In this document: piece after piece, positions 40,424-48,614 of the stretch | Numbering within the stretch: the first letter of the stretch is position 1 | How the letters are laid out: every line of letters begins with the position of its first letter | Source: Sphingomonas phyllosphaerae | GTDB taxonomy: Bacteria > Pseudomonadota > Alphaproteobacteria > Sphingomonadales > Sphingomonadaceae | Direction: 5' to 3' | Length of the DNA: 64,000 nucleotides | Assembly (NCBI RefSeq): GCF_029623345.1 | Contig: NZ_JAPYKH010000001.1 | Span: 124,001-188,000, forward strand | The notes under the pieces: generated by a model | The model's database searches: none | Told to the model about the DNA's origin: nothing | Seen by the model: the letters and a program-made list of their open reading frames with translations, nothing else | Program-made: the position numbers and the translations under genes

Positions 40424-41518
40424 TTAGCCTGTGCCGTGACCCTCGCTCAAGTAGCTCTCCGAGCGCATCTCTTCCAGGCGGCTGGCGGTGCGGCGGAACT
40501 CGAACGCGCCGTCGCCGCGCGGGTAGAGCTGGTCGGGCTCAGCGTCCGCGGCGGCGAGCAACTTGACCTTATGCTCGTACAGCGCGTCGATCAGCGCGAC
40601 GAAGCGCGCCGCCTCGTTGCGGTTGTCCGGGCCCAGGATCGGGATGCCGACGAGGATGACGGTGTGATAGCGCCGCGCGATCGCGAGATAGTCGGCCGCA
40701 CCGCGCGCCTCGCCGCACAGCTTCTTGAAAGCGAACACCGCGACGCCTTTGAGGGTCTTGGGGACGCGCAGCGTGCGGCCCTGCACCACCAGCTCCTCGC
40801 TCGGCACATGATCGCGATCCTCGGGCGGATAATCGGTGAGGCGATAGAAGGCGGCGGAGAGCTCCGCGGTGGCCTGCTCGCCATTGGGGACGAGCCAGGT
40901 CTTGTGCGTTCCGAGCCGGTCGCGGCGGTAATCGACCGGACCGTTGAGCGCGAGCACGTCCAGCCGCTCCTCGATCAGCGCGATGAAGCCGAGGAAATGC
41001 TCGCGGTTGAGCCCGCTCTTGTACAGGTCCGCGGGGGCACGGTTAGAGGTGGTCACGACGGTCACGCCGGCTTCGATCAGCGCGGTGAACAGCCGCGACA
41101 GGATCATCGCGTCAGGCGAGTTGGTCACCATCATCTCGTCGAAGGCGAGCAGCTGCGCCTCATCAGCGAGCGCCTCCGCAACAGGAAGGATCGGATCGCC
41201 TTCCTCCTTGCGCCGCTCGACCGCGATGCGCGCGTGCACCTCGAGCATGAACTCGGCGAAGTGGACGCGGCGCTTCTTCGCCACCGCGACATTGGCGAAG
41301 AACAGGTCCATCAGCATCGACTTGCCGCGGCCGACGTCGCCCCACAGATAGACGCCCTTGGCGGGAACGCGACGGCGGCGGAACAGGCCGATCGTGCGGG
41401 GCTTCTCCAGTTCCTGCGCGAGCGCGTCGAGCTGGAGCGCGGCGGCCTGCTGCTCGGGATCGGGGCGTAGCTCGTCGTCGGCGATCAGGCGCCGGTATGC
41501 GTCACTTACTTTTCCCAT
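40424..41518 (-). CDS. zapE: ZapE/AFG1-like P-loop ATPase
   Basis: 364 residues. The ATG at 41518 is chosen because GAAGG lies six bases upstream; a GTG two codons earlier is possible. Walker A GVYLWGDVGRGKSMLMDLFF, Walker B LLAFDEMMVTN, and sensor-like TTSNRAPADLYKSGLNREHFLGFI are typical of AFG1-type ATPases. E. coli ZapE modulates FtsZ rings under stress, while mitochondrial Lace1/Afg1 acts in protein quality control. Location between sdhB and mdh is compatible with a respiratory-chain link, but that is inference. Confidence 0.92.
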   Translation of the reverse strand: MGKVSDAYRRLIADDELRPDPEQQAAALQLDALAQELEKPRTIGLFRRRRVPAKGVYLWGDVGRGKSMLMDLFFANVAVAKKRRVHFAEFMLEVHARIAVERRKEEGDPILPVAEALADEAQLLAFDEMMVTNSPDAMILSRLFTALIEAGVTVVTTSNRAPADLYKSGLNREHFLGFIALIEERLDVLALNGPVDYRRDRLGTHKTWLVPNGEQATAELSAAFYRLTDYPPEDRDHVPSEELVVQGRTLRVPKTLKGVAVFAFKKLCGEARGAADYLAIARRYHTVILVGIPILGPDNRNEAARFVALIDALYEHKVKLLAAADAEPDQLYPRGDGAFEFRRTASRLEEMRSESYLSEGHGTG

Positions 41519-41660
41519 CGTCACCCTTCGCGGCGCTGCACCGCAGCATGGTGACGTCTGTGGGGATAGCGGGCGAGAGGATCAAGCCTCGCGACGGTGA
41601 CGTTGTGTGGCGGGGGTGGGGCAAGCTAGCGGTCGTGGCGAAAGTCGCTCGCACCCTGAT

Positions 41661-41750
41661 GTACCCCGGCGCATGCCGGGGCCCAGTTGGGAAGGCCGTC
41701 GTGAGTCTCACCACCGGTGCCCAACTGGGCCCCGGCCTCCGCAGGGGCAC
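41661..41750. repeat. Paired inward palindromic repeat, family A (copy 5)
   Basis: Left unit GTACCCCGGCGCATGCCGGG then GCCCAGTTGGG; right unit CCCAACTGGGCCCCGGCCTC then CGCAGGGGCAC. They face inward across about 28 bases. It lies in the 352-base gap between zapE and sdhB (41519-41870); I see no gene in the rest of that gap. Confidence 0.8.
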
Positions 41751-41870
41751 GATGCGGCCTCGTTTCGCTCGATCAACCAGCGTGGAGTCCACCGACAAAG
41801 CGCGCCGGATCCCTGCTAGCCTGATGGATCACCGGCCACATGGGATCCCGCAGGCGCCGCCACTCGCCGA

Positions 41871-42653
41871 TCAGACGATCCGCTCGACTTCCATCTTCTT
41901 GATCTCGGCGATGGCCTTGGCGGGCGACAGCCCCTTCGGGCAGACATTGGCACAGTTCATGATCGTGTGGCAGCGATACAGGCGGAACGGATCCTCCAGC
42001 GCGTCGAGCCGCTCGCCGGTCATCTCGTCGCGGCTGTCGGCGAGCCAGCGATAGGCCTGGAGCAGGATCGCCGGGCCGAGGAACTTGTCCGAATTCCACC
42101 AATAGCTCGGGCACGAGGTCGAGCAGCAGGCGCACAGGATGCACTCGTACAGGCCGTCGAGCTTGGCGCGCTCCTCGGGCGACTGGAGCCGCTCCTTGCC
42201 CGCGGGCGGCGGCGTCACCGTCTGCAGCCACGGCGTGATCGACGCATATTGCGCGTAGAAGCGCGTGAAATCGGGGACAAGGTCCTTGATCACGTCCATC
42301 GCGGGCAGCGGCGTGATCTTGATCTCGCCCTTCACGTCCTCGATCGCGGTGGTGCAGGCCAAGCCGTTGCGCCCGTCAATGTTCATCGAGCACGAACCGC
42401 AGATGCCCTCGCGGCACGAGCGGCGGAAGGTGAGCGAGCTGTCCTGCTCCGATTTGATCTTGATCAGCGCATCGAGCACCATCGGCCCGCACTCGTCGAG
42501 ATTGACCTCGAACGTGTCGTAGCGCGGGTTCTCGCCCGAGTCGGGATCGTAGCGATAGACCTTGAAGTTGCGCATCGTCCCGCCGGGCTGCGGTGAGGCG
42601 ACCTTGCGACCGCCCTTGATCTTGCTGTTCTTGGGGAGCGTGAACTCGGCCAT
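41871..42653 (-). CDS. sdhB: Succinate dehydrogenase iron-sulfur subunit
   Basis: 260 residues starting at [18 protein letters not shown]. The 2Fe-2S cluster is [21 protein letters not shown], the 4Fe-4S cluster starts [16 protein letters not shown], and the 3Fe-4S ligands lie in [17 protein letters not shown]. It passes electrons from SdhA to ubiquinone. The genes for SdhA and the membrane anchors are not adjacent on either side: upstream on the same strand come VOC-family genes. Either sdhCDA lies elsewhere or the order has been rearranged. Confidence 0.96.
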   Translation of the reverse strand: MAEFTLPKNSKIKGGRKVASPQPGGTMRNFKVYRYDPDSGENPRYDTFEVNLDECGPMVLDALIKIKSEQDSSLTFRRSCREGICGSCSMNIDGRNGLACTTAIEDVKGEIKITPLPAMDVIKDLVPDFTRFYAQYASITPWLQTVTPPPAGKERLQSPEERAKLDGLYECILCACCSTSCPSYWWNSDKFLGPAILLQAYRWLADSRDEMTGERLDALEDPFRLYRCHTIMNCANVCPKGLSPAKAIAEIKKMEVERIV

Positions 42654-42784
42654 GCGCGTCTCTACTTCGTTGGGCCGTCGGCGCGCAGGAGGCGCACCGG
42701 CGCCGTTCGTGGGGCGGGTACACGATCGCGGGGCTGGCCGCAAACGTGACCGACGCCGCCTACCTAGAGATTATGGCCGCGCGC

Positions 42785-43255
42785 TCAAGAGGCGATCGCG
42801 CGCTCCAGCGCCGCGACGTCGATCCGCTTCATCGTCATCATCGCCGTCATCGCGCGCGGCCCGTTCACGGGATCCTGCATCAGCTCGGCGAGGCGACGCG
42901 GGACGATCTGCCACGCGAGGCTCCAGCGGTCCTTGATCCAGCCGCATGCCATCTCGGTGCCGCCGTTCGCCAGGATCGCGTCCCAGATATGGTCGACCTC
43001 GGCCTGGTCGACGCAGTCGATCTGGAGCGACATCGCCTCGCTATGCGTCGGGCCGGGACCGCCGTTCAGCATCGCGAACGATCGCCCCGCAAGGGTGAAG
43101 GTGACGGTGAGCACGTCGCCCGCCTTGCCGGCCGGATAGTCCGCGGGCGCGCGCGACACCGAGGTGATCGCGCTGTCGGGGATCAGCCCGGTGTAGAAAG
43201 TGGCCTGCTCCTCCGCGGTGCCGTCGCACCACAGCCACACCGACACTTTGTCCAT
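42785..43255 (-). CDS. VOC/PhnB-like protein
   Basis: 156 residues from MDKVSVWLWCDGTAEEQATFYTGLIPDSAI. It has the PhnB-like (3-demethylubiquinone methyltransferase-like) VOC fold with SFAMLNGGPGPTHSEAMSLQIDCVDQAEVDHIWDAI and WGWIKDR-like CGWIKDRWSLAWQIVPRRL. Members are common in stress or detoxification clusters but rarely characterised. Its ATG overlaps the stop of the preceding VOC gene, so the two are translationally coupled. Confidence 0.8.
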   Translation of the reverse strand: MDKVSVWLWCDGTAEEQATFYTGLIPDSAITSVSRAPADYPAGKAGDVLTVTFTLAGRSFAMLNGGPGPTHSEAMSLQIDCVDQAEVDHIWDAILANGGTEMACGWIKDRWSLAWQIVPRRLAELMQDPVNGPRAMTAMMTMKRIDVAALERAIAS

Positions 43256-44031
43256 CACGCCCTCCGCTCCCCGACGAAGCCGAAGGTCGCCCCCTCCGAG
43301 TCCGCGGCGACCACCGAGAAGCTGCCGCCGGGGATCTCGTCCGGTCCCTGGATCACCCGTCCGCCCGCGCTGGTGAGCCGCTCCACCGCGGCATCGACGT
43401 CGTCGACCATGAAGTAGAATTGCCAGCCCGGTCCTTTGCCCGCGAAGCTGTTCATCGTCGCGCCCAGACAAGTCACCCCCGAATGGACGAACTTGTAATC
43501 CCCCAGCGCGCCCATCGGCATCGCGCCCTCGTGCCGCCAGCCGAACAGCCCGGCGTAGAAGGCGAGCGCGGCATCCTGATCGGGTGCGGTCAGCTCGTTC
43601 CACACCGCGTGGCCTGGGGTGGCGGTATCGGCGGTGCGGAAGGAGCGCGACTTCTCGCCGTAAGCGCGCATGACATAGAAGAGCGTGCCGTCCGGGTCCG
43701 CCACCAGCGCGATCCGCCCGACTTCGGGGATGTCGGTCGCCGGCATCGTCACCGCGCCGCCCGCGGCGGTGACCCGCTCCACCGTCGCGTCGACGTCGTC
43801 GGCGGCGAGGTAGAACAACCAGCCCGGCGCCATCGGCGCGCCCGGCGGCACCGCCATCAGCCCCGCTACGCCGTCGCCGTCGGGCGCGGCGAGCACGCGA
43901 TAGTCGGGGGCGCCGGCGAGCTGCGGTCGCTCCACCGACCAGCCGAGCACGTGCGTGTAGAAACGCTCCGCCGCGTCGGGGTCGCGCGCGAGCAGCTCGT
44001 ACCAGATCGGCAGGCCCTGTGGGTCGGTCAT
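43255..44031 (-). CDS. Two-domain VOC (glyoxalase-like) protein
   Basis: 258 residues formed by two VOC units. Unit one, about residues 1-125, starts GLPIWYELLARDPDAAERFYTHVLGWSV and ends GTLFYVMRAYGE; unit two starts HAVWNELTAPDQDAALAFYAGLFGWRHE and ends SEGATFGFVGERRA. Such tandem VOC proteins resemble hydroxylase/dioxygenase-like proteins of actinobacteria and sphingomonads. The ligand is unknown. It lies 11 bases downstream of the DUF1428 gene on the same strand. Confidence 0.8.
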   Translation of the reverse strand: MTDPQGLPIWYELLARDPDAAERFYTHVLGWSVERPQLAGAPDYRVLAAPDGDGVAGLMAVPPGAPMAPGWLFYLAADDVDATVERVTAAGGAVTMPATDIPEVGRIALVADPDGTLFYVMRAYGEKSRSFRTADTATPGHAVWNELTAPDQDAALAFYAGLFGWRHEGAMPMGALGDYKFVHSGVTCLGATMNSFAGKGPGWQFYFMVDDVDAAVERLTSAGGRVIQGPDEIPGGSFSVVAADSEGATFGFVGERRA

Positions 44032-44042
44032 CCTCGTCCTCC

Positions 44043-44759
44043 TTAAGCGTCGTTGAGTACGGCGAAACCGCCGAAGATCATGCGCTGACCGTCGCAGGGC
44101 AGCGGCGTCGGCGGGTTCGCCATGCGCTCGTCCGCCATGACGAGCGGCGTGGCCCGGTCGCGTGCGGCGCGGTCGGGCCACTCGACCCAGGCGACGACGA
44201 CGGCCTCGTCGTCCTGCGCGAGCGCGGCACGGCTGAAATCGACCGTGTCGCCGGCGGGGACGTCGTCGCCCCACGCTTCGACGTGGCGGATCGCGCCATG
44301 ATCGAGGAACACCGCGGACGCCGATGCGGCAAAGGCGCGATAGGCCTCACGGTCGACCAAGGCGACCGGCAGTACATAGCCGTCAATGAAGCCCGGCGCG
44401 GCGCCACGGCCGGTGTCGACGATCACCTCGAAGCCGCCGAGGATCATGCGCGAGAAGTCGAATGGTGGCAGCCCGAGCGCGGCGAGTCGTTCGTCCGCGA
44501 CGATCCCCGCTCCAAAGGCGTCCCGCGTGGGGCGGTCGGCGAATTCGATCCAGCCGAAACTCGGGCTCTCGTGCGGTTTCAGCCGGACCGCACCCGCGAT
44601 GTCGTTACGCTTGCCGACAGGCACGTCCTCACCCCAGGTGTCGACCACGCGGCTCGCGCCATGCTCGCGCACGATCGACGCGGCGGCGCGCGCGTGCTCG
44701 GCGAAGCGCGCCCGCGCCGCCATGGCGACCGGGGTGATGAAGCCGTCGATATAGCTCAT
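44043..44759 (-). CDS. Double DUF1428 protein
   Basis: 238 residues, twice the usual length of DUF1428. Repeat one (about 1-117) begins SYIDGFITPVAMAARARFAEHA and has VVDTWGEDVPVGKRND and DFSRMILGGFEVI. Repeat two (about 118-238) begins FIDGYVLPVALVDREAYRAFA and has HVEAWGDDVPAGDTVDFSRA and GQRMIFGGFAVLNDA. It thus appears to be an internal gene duplication with fusion. DUF1428 is a ferredoxin-like fold of unknown function. Four-base overlap with the GST gene upstream indicates co-translation. Confidence 0.85.
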   Translation of the reverse strand: MSYIDGFITPVAMAARARFAEHARAAASIVREHGASRVVDTWGEDVPVGKRNDIAGAVRLKPHESPSFGWIEFADRPTRDAFGAGIVADERLAALGLPPFDFSRMILGGFEVIVDTGRGAAPGFIDGYVLPVALVDREAYRAFAASASAVFLDHGAIRHVEAWGDDVPAGDTVDFSRAALAQDDEAVVVAWVEWPDRAARDRATPLVMADERMANPPTPLPCDGQRMIFGGFAVLNDA

Positions 44760-45457
44760 GCGAGCTGCTCCGCGCCCGCCGCCCGCTGGGCGATCCACTC
44801 GGCGAAGCCTGGCGGCGGGCTGCCCGTGAAGCCAGCGAGCTGGTCGGCGAGCGCACGGCGGAAGGCGGGTCGCGCCTCGCCGCGCGCGACATAAGCGGCG
44901 AGCGTCGGCTGCGCGGCGAGCAGCGGGTGGTCGCGCAGGATACGCAACACCGCCACCATCAGCAGGTCGCCCACGGAGAAGGCGCCGTCATACCATTCGC
45001 GCGCATCCAGCCGCGCCGCCACCTCGCCGAGCCGCTCGGCGATGCGCGCCTCCACCGCGGGCAGGCGCGGCTTCGACCAGGGCTGGTCCGCCTCGAACAG
45101 GGTGGCGGTGGCATGGTCCATGATCGGTGGCTCGACTGTGTTGAGCGCGGCGAAGGCCCATTCCGTGGCACGCGCGCGGCCGAGGCGATCGTCGGGCAGC
45201 AGGCCGTCGCGGCTGTCGGCAAGATGCAGCACGATCGCGCCTGACTCGTAAAGCACGAGCTCGCCCTCCTCATAGGTCGGCAATTGGCCGAACGGCTGGC
45301 GCGCGCGGTGCGGCGAAGCCTTCTGCTCGCCCTGCGCGAGATAGCGCACGCGATAGGGCTGGCCGACTTCCTCCAATGCCCAGCGCACGCGCAGGTCGCG
45401 CACCTGCCCGCGCGCGAAATCGGGGACCCAGTCAAACGCGGTGATCACGGGTTGCAT
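44756..45457 (-). CDS. Glutathione S-transferase family protein
   Basis: 233 residues. The thioredoxin-like N-terminus runs VITAFDWVPDFARGQVRDLRVRWALEEVGQPYRVRYL, with the cis-Pro region FGQLPTYEEGELVLYESGAIVLHLAD (the ES pair binds the glutathione gamma-glutamyl group). The C-terminal helical domain follows. It is the first gene of a four-gene minus-strand group with DUF1428 and two VOC genes, suggesting electrophile or xenobiotic handling. Confidence 0.88.
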   Translation of the reverse strand: MQPVITAFDWVPDFARGQVRDLRVRWALEEVGQPYRVRYLAQGEQKASPHRARQPFGQLPTYEEGELVLYESGAIVLHLADSRDGLLPDDRLGRARATEWAFAALNTVEPPIMDHATATLFEADQPWSKPRLPAVEARIAERLGEVAARLDAREWYDGAFSVGDLLMVAVLRILRDHPLLAAQPTLAAYVARGEARPAFRRALADQLAGFTGSPPPGFAEWIAQRAAGAEQLA

Positions 45458-45500
45458 AGGAGCCTCTCCTGCTTTTCTCTCGCGAGCCGGTCGCGATATC

Positions 45501-45592
45501 AGGTTGTTCTTTCGCGCACGCGGGAGTCCAGTGGTCCGGTGAAATGCGCGTCGTTGCTCTGCATGGCCCTGGGTTCCCGCCTGCGCGGGGAC
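45501..45592. repeat. Paired palindromic repeat, family C
   Basis: Left unit TTCGCGCACGCGGGAGTCCAG (45501-onward) faces a right unit CTGGGTTCCCGCCTGCGCGG (around 45569-45588). It lies upstream of the GST operon and downstream of the VOC gene at 45727. A GST-operon promoter is not evident in the remaining sequence. Confidence 0.5.
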
Positions 45593-45623
45593 CCACCAGG
45601 CGCATCGTCGGTCGCTACGGGGA

Positions 45624-45749
45624 CTACAGGGGCGGCGCCGTCTGCCACAGCAGCGCGGCGGTCAGCGTGAAGGCGGCCAGCCCGAGCGGCAGCGGGCGGT
45701 CGAGCGCGCGCCGCGCGGTGCCCGGCTTAGGCCGGCACCGCGGCGTCAT
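45624..45749 (-). CDS. Possible small membrane peptide
   Basis: A 41-codon frame starts with an ATG inside the end of the VOC gene (45747-45749) and runs to a TAG at 45624. Its end, LDRPLPLGLAAFTLTAALLWQTAPPL, could be one transmembrane helix. The overlap with the gene in front would allow coupling. There is no other support, and a chance frame in high-GC DNA is possible. Confidence 0.25.
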   Translation of the reverse strand: MTPRCRPKPGTARRALDRPLPLGLAAFTLTAALLWQTAPPL

Positions 45750-46158
45750 GCTGCTCGGCCGGCTTGGCGTCCGCGTCCATGTGCATCACTTCCCAGCCGT
45801 GGCCGTCGAGATCGTCGAAGGCGCGGCCGTACATGAAACCTCTGTCGTCAGCGCCGTGCAGCTCGCGCCCGCCCGCCGCCAGCGCCGCCGCGCCGAGCCG
45901 GTCGACCTCGTCGCGCGAGGCGCAGGACAGGCAGAGCAGCGCCGCGCTGGTGGTGCGCGTGTCGGCGATCGTCTTAGGCGTGAAGGTGCGATAGAAATCG
46001 TGCCCGAGCAGCATCACCCAGATCGAGTCAGACCAGACCATCCCCGACGCCTGATCGTTCGAGAAGTCGGGGTTTCGCACGAAGCCCAGCGCTTCGTAGA
46101 AGCGGGTGGAAGCGGCCACGTCGGCCACCGGCAGGTTGACGAAAATTGTTCTCTCCAT
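45727..46158 (-). CDS. VOC-family (lactoylglutathione lyase-like) protein
   Basis: 143 residues starting MERTIFVNLPVADVAASTRFYEALGFVRNPDFSND and ending in HGWEVMHMDADAKPAEQHDAAVPA. One VOC fold with the pattern of glyoxalase/bleomycin-resistance relatives that often pair with HxlR or ArsR regulators. It is divergent from the hxlR-type gene with 62 bases between starts, so it is the likely regulated target. Confidence 0.85.
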   Translation of the reverse strand: MERTIFVNLPVADVAASTRFYEALGFVRNPDFSNDQASGMVWSDSIWVMLLGHDFYRTFTPKTIADTRTTSAALLCLSCASRDEVDRLGAAALAAGGRELHGADDRGFMYGRAFDDLDGHGWEVMHMDADAKPAEQHDAAVPA

Positions 46159-46202
46159 GGTGCGATCTCCCGCGCTCGTCTCTTGTGCGATCCTGCTTCG
46201 CG

Positions 46203-46221
46203 TGGTTATTTAAAGCAACCA
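46203..46221. promoter_or_regulatory. Candidate HxlR operator
   Basis: TGGTT (46203-46207) and AACCA (46217-46221) form a 5-9-5 inverted repeat around an AT-rich centre TATTTAAAGC, and the second arm reaches the start codon of the regulator. The AT content is strikingly low-GC for this genome, as expected for a promoter/operator between divergent genes. Confidence 0.4.
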
Positions 46222-46916
46222 TGAAGTTAGAAAATGTAACAAAAGGCTCGGCTAGCCGAGAGCGCTGGTACGACGACGCTTGCGGCACCGCGCTGGCAAT
46301 GGAACTGCTCGGCGAGCGCTGGGCACTGCTGATCGTGCGCGAGCTGTTGTTCGGGCCGCGCCGCTTCACCGAACTGCGCGCCGGCCTGCCGGGGATCAGC
46401 GCCAACGTGTTGACGCAGCGGCTCGAGCGGCTCGCGGCGACCGCGATCGTCGAGAAGGTCGAGCTGCCCGGCCGCGCCACCGGTTATGCGCTGACCGAAT
46501 GGGGCTACGAGGCCGAGCCCGCGATCATGACGCTGGGACGCTGGGCGGCACGCTCGCCCGACCATGATCCGACGCTGCCGCTGTCGGCCGCCTCGATGAT
46601 GATGTCGCTGCGCACGATGGTCGATGTCGCGCGCGCGCCGGGGCCGATGACGATCGGCTTCCTGTTCGGACGCGACTCGTTCGTGGCGCGGCTCGCCGGC
46701 GGCGCGCTGCCGATCGAGCGCGCGCCCGCTTTCGGCGATGCGGTGTTCGACGCCGATCCGCAGACCATGGCCGCGATCGTCTACGGCAAGCTGCCGATCG
46801 CCGCGGCCGAGGCGGCGGGCAGCCTGCGGTTCGGCGGCGATCGCGCTGTGGCGGAGGCGTTCATCGACCTGTTCCACCTGCCGGCCAAGGCAACCGCGGC
46901 GCCCGCGGCGGGTTGA
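46221..46916 (+). CDS. HxlR-family transcriptional regulator with C-terminal SCP2-like domain
   Basis: 231 residues from [56 protein letters not shown], which is the HxlR winged helix with the conserved early Cys (Cys21). The wing region follows ([34 protein letters not shown]). Residues ~140-231 form an extra sterol-carrier-like domain seen in some HxlR proteins, which may bind a ligand. It is divergent from a VOC gene that it probably controls. The first codons are unusually AT-rich. Confidence 0.88.
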   Translation: MKLENVTKGSASRERWYDDACGTALAMELLGERWALLIVRELLFGPRRFTELRAGLPGISANVLTQRLERLAATAIVEKVELPGRATGYALTEWGYEAEPAIMTLGRWAARSPDHDPTLPLSAASMMMSLRTMVDVARAPGPMTIGFLFGRDSFVARLAGGALPIERAPAFGDAVFDADPQTMAAIVYGKLPIAAAEAAGSLRFGGDRAVAEAFIDLFHLPAKATAAPAAG

Positions 46917-46974
46917 CCCAGGCGCGTTCCCTTCCCACTGGAACGGCATCCTCCAGCGAACGGCCTGCCCGCGA

Positions 46975-47979
46975 ATGACCGATCTGCCCAACACCCAGCC
47001 CGACAGCCGCGACACGACGATCCTCGACGCGCCCGACAAGATGGTCAGCGTGCGTGACCTGTTCGGCATCGACAGCGATATGCAGGTGCCCGCGTTCAGC
47101 GAGGCGGACGAGCGCGTTCCCGATCTCGACCCTGCCTATGTGTTCGACCCCGACACCACGCTCGCGATCGCCGCGGGATTCGCGCACAACCGCCGCGTGA
47201 TGGTGCAGGGCTATCACGGCACCGGCAAGTCGAGCCATATCGAACAGGTGGCCGCGCGGCTGAAATGGCCGTGCATCCGCATCAACCTCGACGCGCACAT
47301 CAGCCGCATCGACCTGGTCGGGCGCGACGCGATCGTGCTGCGCGACGGCCAGCAGATCACCGAATTTCGCGAGGGCCTGCTGCCTTGGGCGCTGCAGACG
47401 CCGACTGCTTTGGTGTTCGACGAATATGACGCGGGCCGCCCGGACGTGATGTTCGTGATCCAGCGCGTGCTCGAGACCGAGGGCAAGCTGACGCTGCTCG
47501 ACCAGAATCGCGTGATCCGGCCGAACCCGTGGTTCCGTCTGTTCGCCACCGCCAATACGGTCGGTCTGGGCGACACCAGCGGGCTGTACCACGGTACGCA
47601 GCAGATCAACCAGGGCCAGATGGACCGCTGGAACGTGGTGATCACGCTCAATTATCTGCCGGCGGCGACCGAGGCCAATATCGTGCTCGCCAAGTCGGGT
47701 GAATATGACAAGCCCGAGGGCAAGAAGCTGGTCGAGAACATGGTGCGCGTCGCCGACCTGACGCGACGCGGCTTCGTCAACGGCGACATCTCGACCGTGA
47801 TGAGCCCGCGCACGGTGATCAGCTGGGCACAGAACGCGCTGATCTTCGGCGACGTCGGATTCGCCTTCCGGCTCTCGTTCCTCAACAAGTGCGACGAGGC
47901 CGAGCGAGCCCTGGTCGCCGAATATTACCAGCGCGTGTTCGGCAAGGACCTGCCGGAGAGCGTTGCGGCGAAGGCGTGA
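46975..47979 (+). CDS. cobS: CobS-like AAA+ ATPase
   Basis: 334 residues, the length of alphaproteobacterial CobS. Residues 1-50 hold the N-terminal [29 protein letters not shown], then Walker [10 protein letters not shown] (79-87), Walker [14 protein letters not shown] and sensor [19 protein letters not shown]. CobS with CobT forms the chaperone ring of aerobic cobaltochelatase CobN. No cobN or other corrin genes are in this window, so the target could be another protein. The next gene starts one base after its stop. Confidence 0.92.
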   Translation: MTDLPNTQPDSRDTTILDAPDKMVSVRDLFGIDSDMQVPAFSEADERVPDLDPAYVFDPDTTLAIAAGFAHNRRVMVQGYHGTGKSSHIEQVAARLKWPCIRINLDAHISRIDLVGRDAIVLRDGQQITEFREGLLPWALQTPTALVFDEYDAGRPDVMFVIQRVLETEGKLTLLDQNRVIRPNPWFRLFATANTVGLGDTSGLYHGTQQINQGQMDRWNVVITLNYLPAATEANIVLAKSGEYDKPEGKKLVENMVRVADLTRRGFVNGDISTVMSPRTVISWAQNALIFGDVGFAFRLSFLNKCDEAERALVAEYYQRVFGKDLPESVAAKA

Positions 47980-47980
47980 G

Positions 47981-48283
47981 GTGAGGCGGGGCCAAGCGAT
48001 CGATCTGCTGCTCGCGCGGGAGCAGGAGCTTCGCGCAATGAGCATCCGCGAGCTGTCGCTGTTTGGCTCGACGGCGCGCGATGAGGCCCGCGAGGGATCG
48101 GACCTCGATCTCGCCGCCGCACTCGACTACGATACCGTGTGCGCGGGTGGTCCTTTCGCCTTCTTCGGACTTCGCGACACGATCGCCGCGATGATCGGTC
48201 AGCGCGTGGACCTCGTTTCCGAGCCGACGCGAAAGCCGGCGCTTCAGGCGGAGATCGATCGGGATCGCGTCCGTGTCTACTAA
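47981..48283 (+). CDS. MntA-like minimal nucleotidyltransferase (antitoxin of HEPN/MNT pair)
   Basis: 100 residues from the GTG at 47981, one base after the cobS stop. The polymerase-beta-type signature is LFGSTARDEAREGSDLDLAA, with Gly29-Ser30 and the metal-binding Asp41 and Asp43 intact. In type VII toxin-antitoxin systems MntA neutralises the HEPN toxin HepT by adding AMP to a tyrosine. It overlaps the HEPN gene by 11 bases. Finding this pair inside a cobS-cobT operon is unexpected. Confidence 0.85.
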   Translation: MRRGQAIDLLLAREQELRAMSIRELSLFGSTARDEAREGSDLDLAAALDYDTVCAGGPFAFFGLRDTIAAMIGQRVDLVSEPTRKPALQAEIDRDRVRVY

Positions 48284-48614
48284 GGATCCGGCCCGGCGAT
48301 TGCGCGACATCGTCGACAATGCGGATCGCATAACTGCTTATGCGACCGGTCTCGACCTAACGGGCTTCGCTGCGGACAGCCGCACGATCGACGCATGCGA
48401 GCGTTGCCTAGAGCGCATCGTCGAAGCGGTGGTGAAGCTCGGTCCCGAGCAGTTCGCGGTCATCGCCCCTGACGTGCCGTTTCAGCGTGTGCGCGGGCTC
48501 GGCAACGTGCTGCGCCACGCCTATGATGACATCGACCTGACCATCCGGTTCGGGCTGGTCCGCAATGAAGTGCCCGCATTGCGCCACGCGGCGCTCCGCG
48601 CGTTGGAGGGCTGA
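48273..48614 (+). CDS. HepT-like HEPN protein (DUF86)
   Basis: 113 residues, GTG start within the MntA-like gene. Typical DUF86 layout: [22 protein letters not shown], then [18 protein letters not shown] and [22 protein letters not shown]. The conserved His82 and Tyr84 of the RX4HXY motif are present, but the arginine position (77) is Gly. Arg74 is too far upstream for a normal RX4-6H motif. The RNase activity may therefore be weak or absent. The stop codon shares bases with the cobT start (TGATG). Confidence 0.82.
   Translation: MSTKDPARRLRDIVDNADRITAYATGLDLTGFAADSRTIDACERCLERIVEAVVKLGPEQFAVIAPDVPFQRVRGLGNVLRHAYDDIDLTIRFGLVRNEVPALRHAALRALEG

Noticed and set aside
41502..41798. Open frame of 98 codons in the zapE-sdhB gap
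   Set aside because: It is built mostly of family-A palindrome sequence and reads PRRPGPSW-type repeat translations, a known trap for such repeats.
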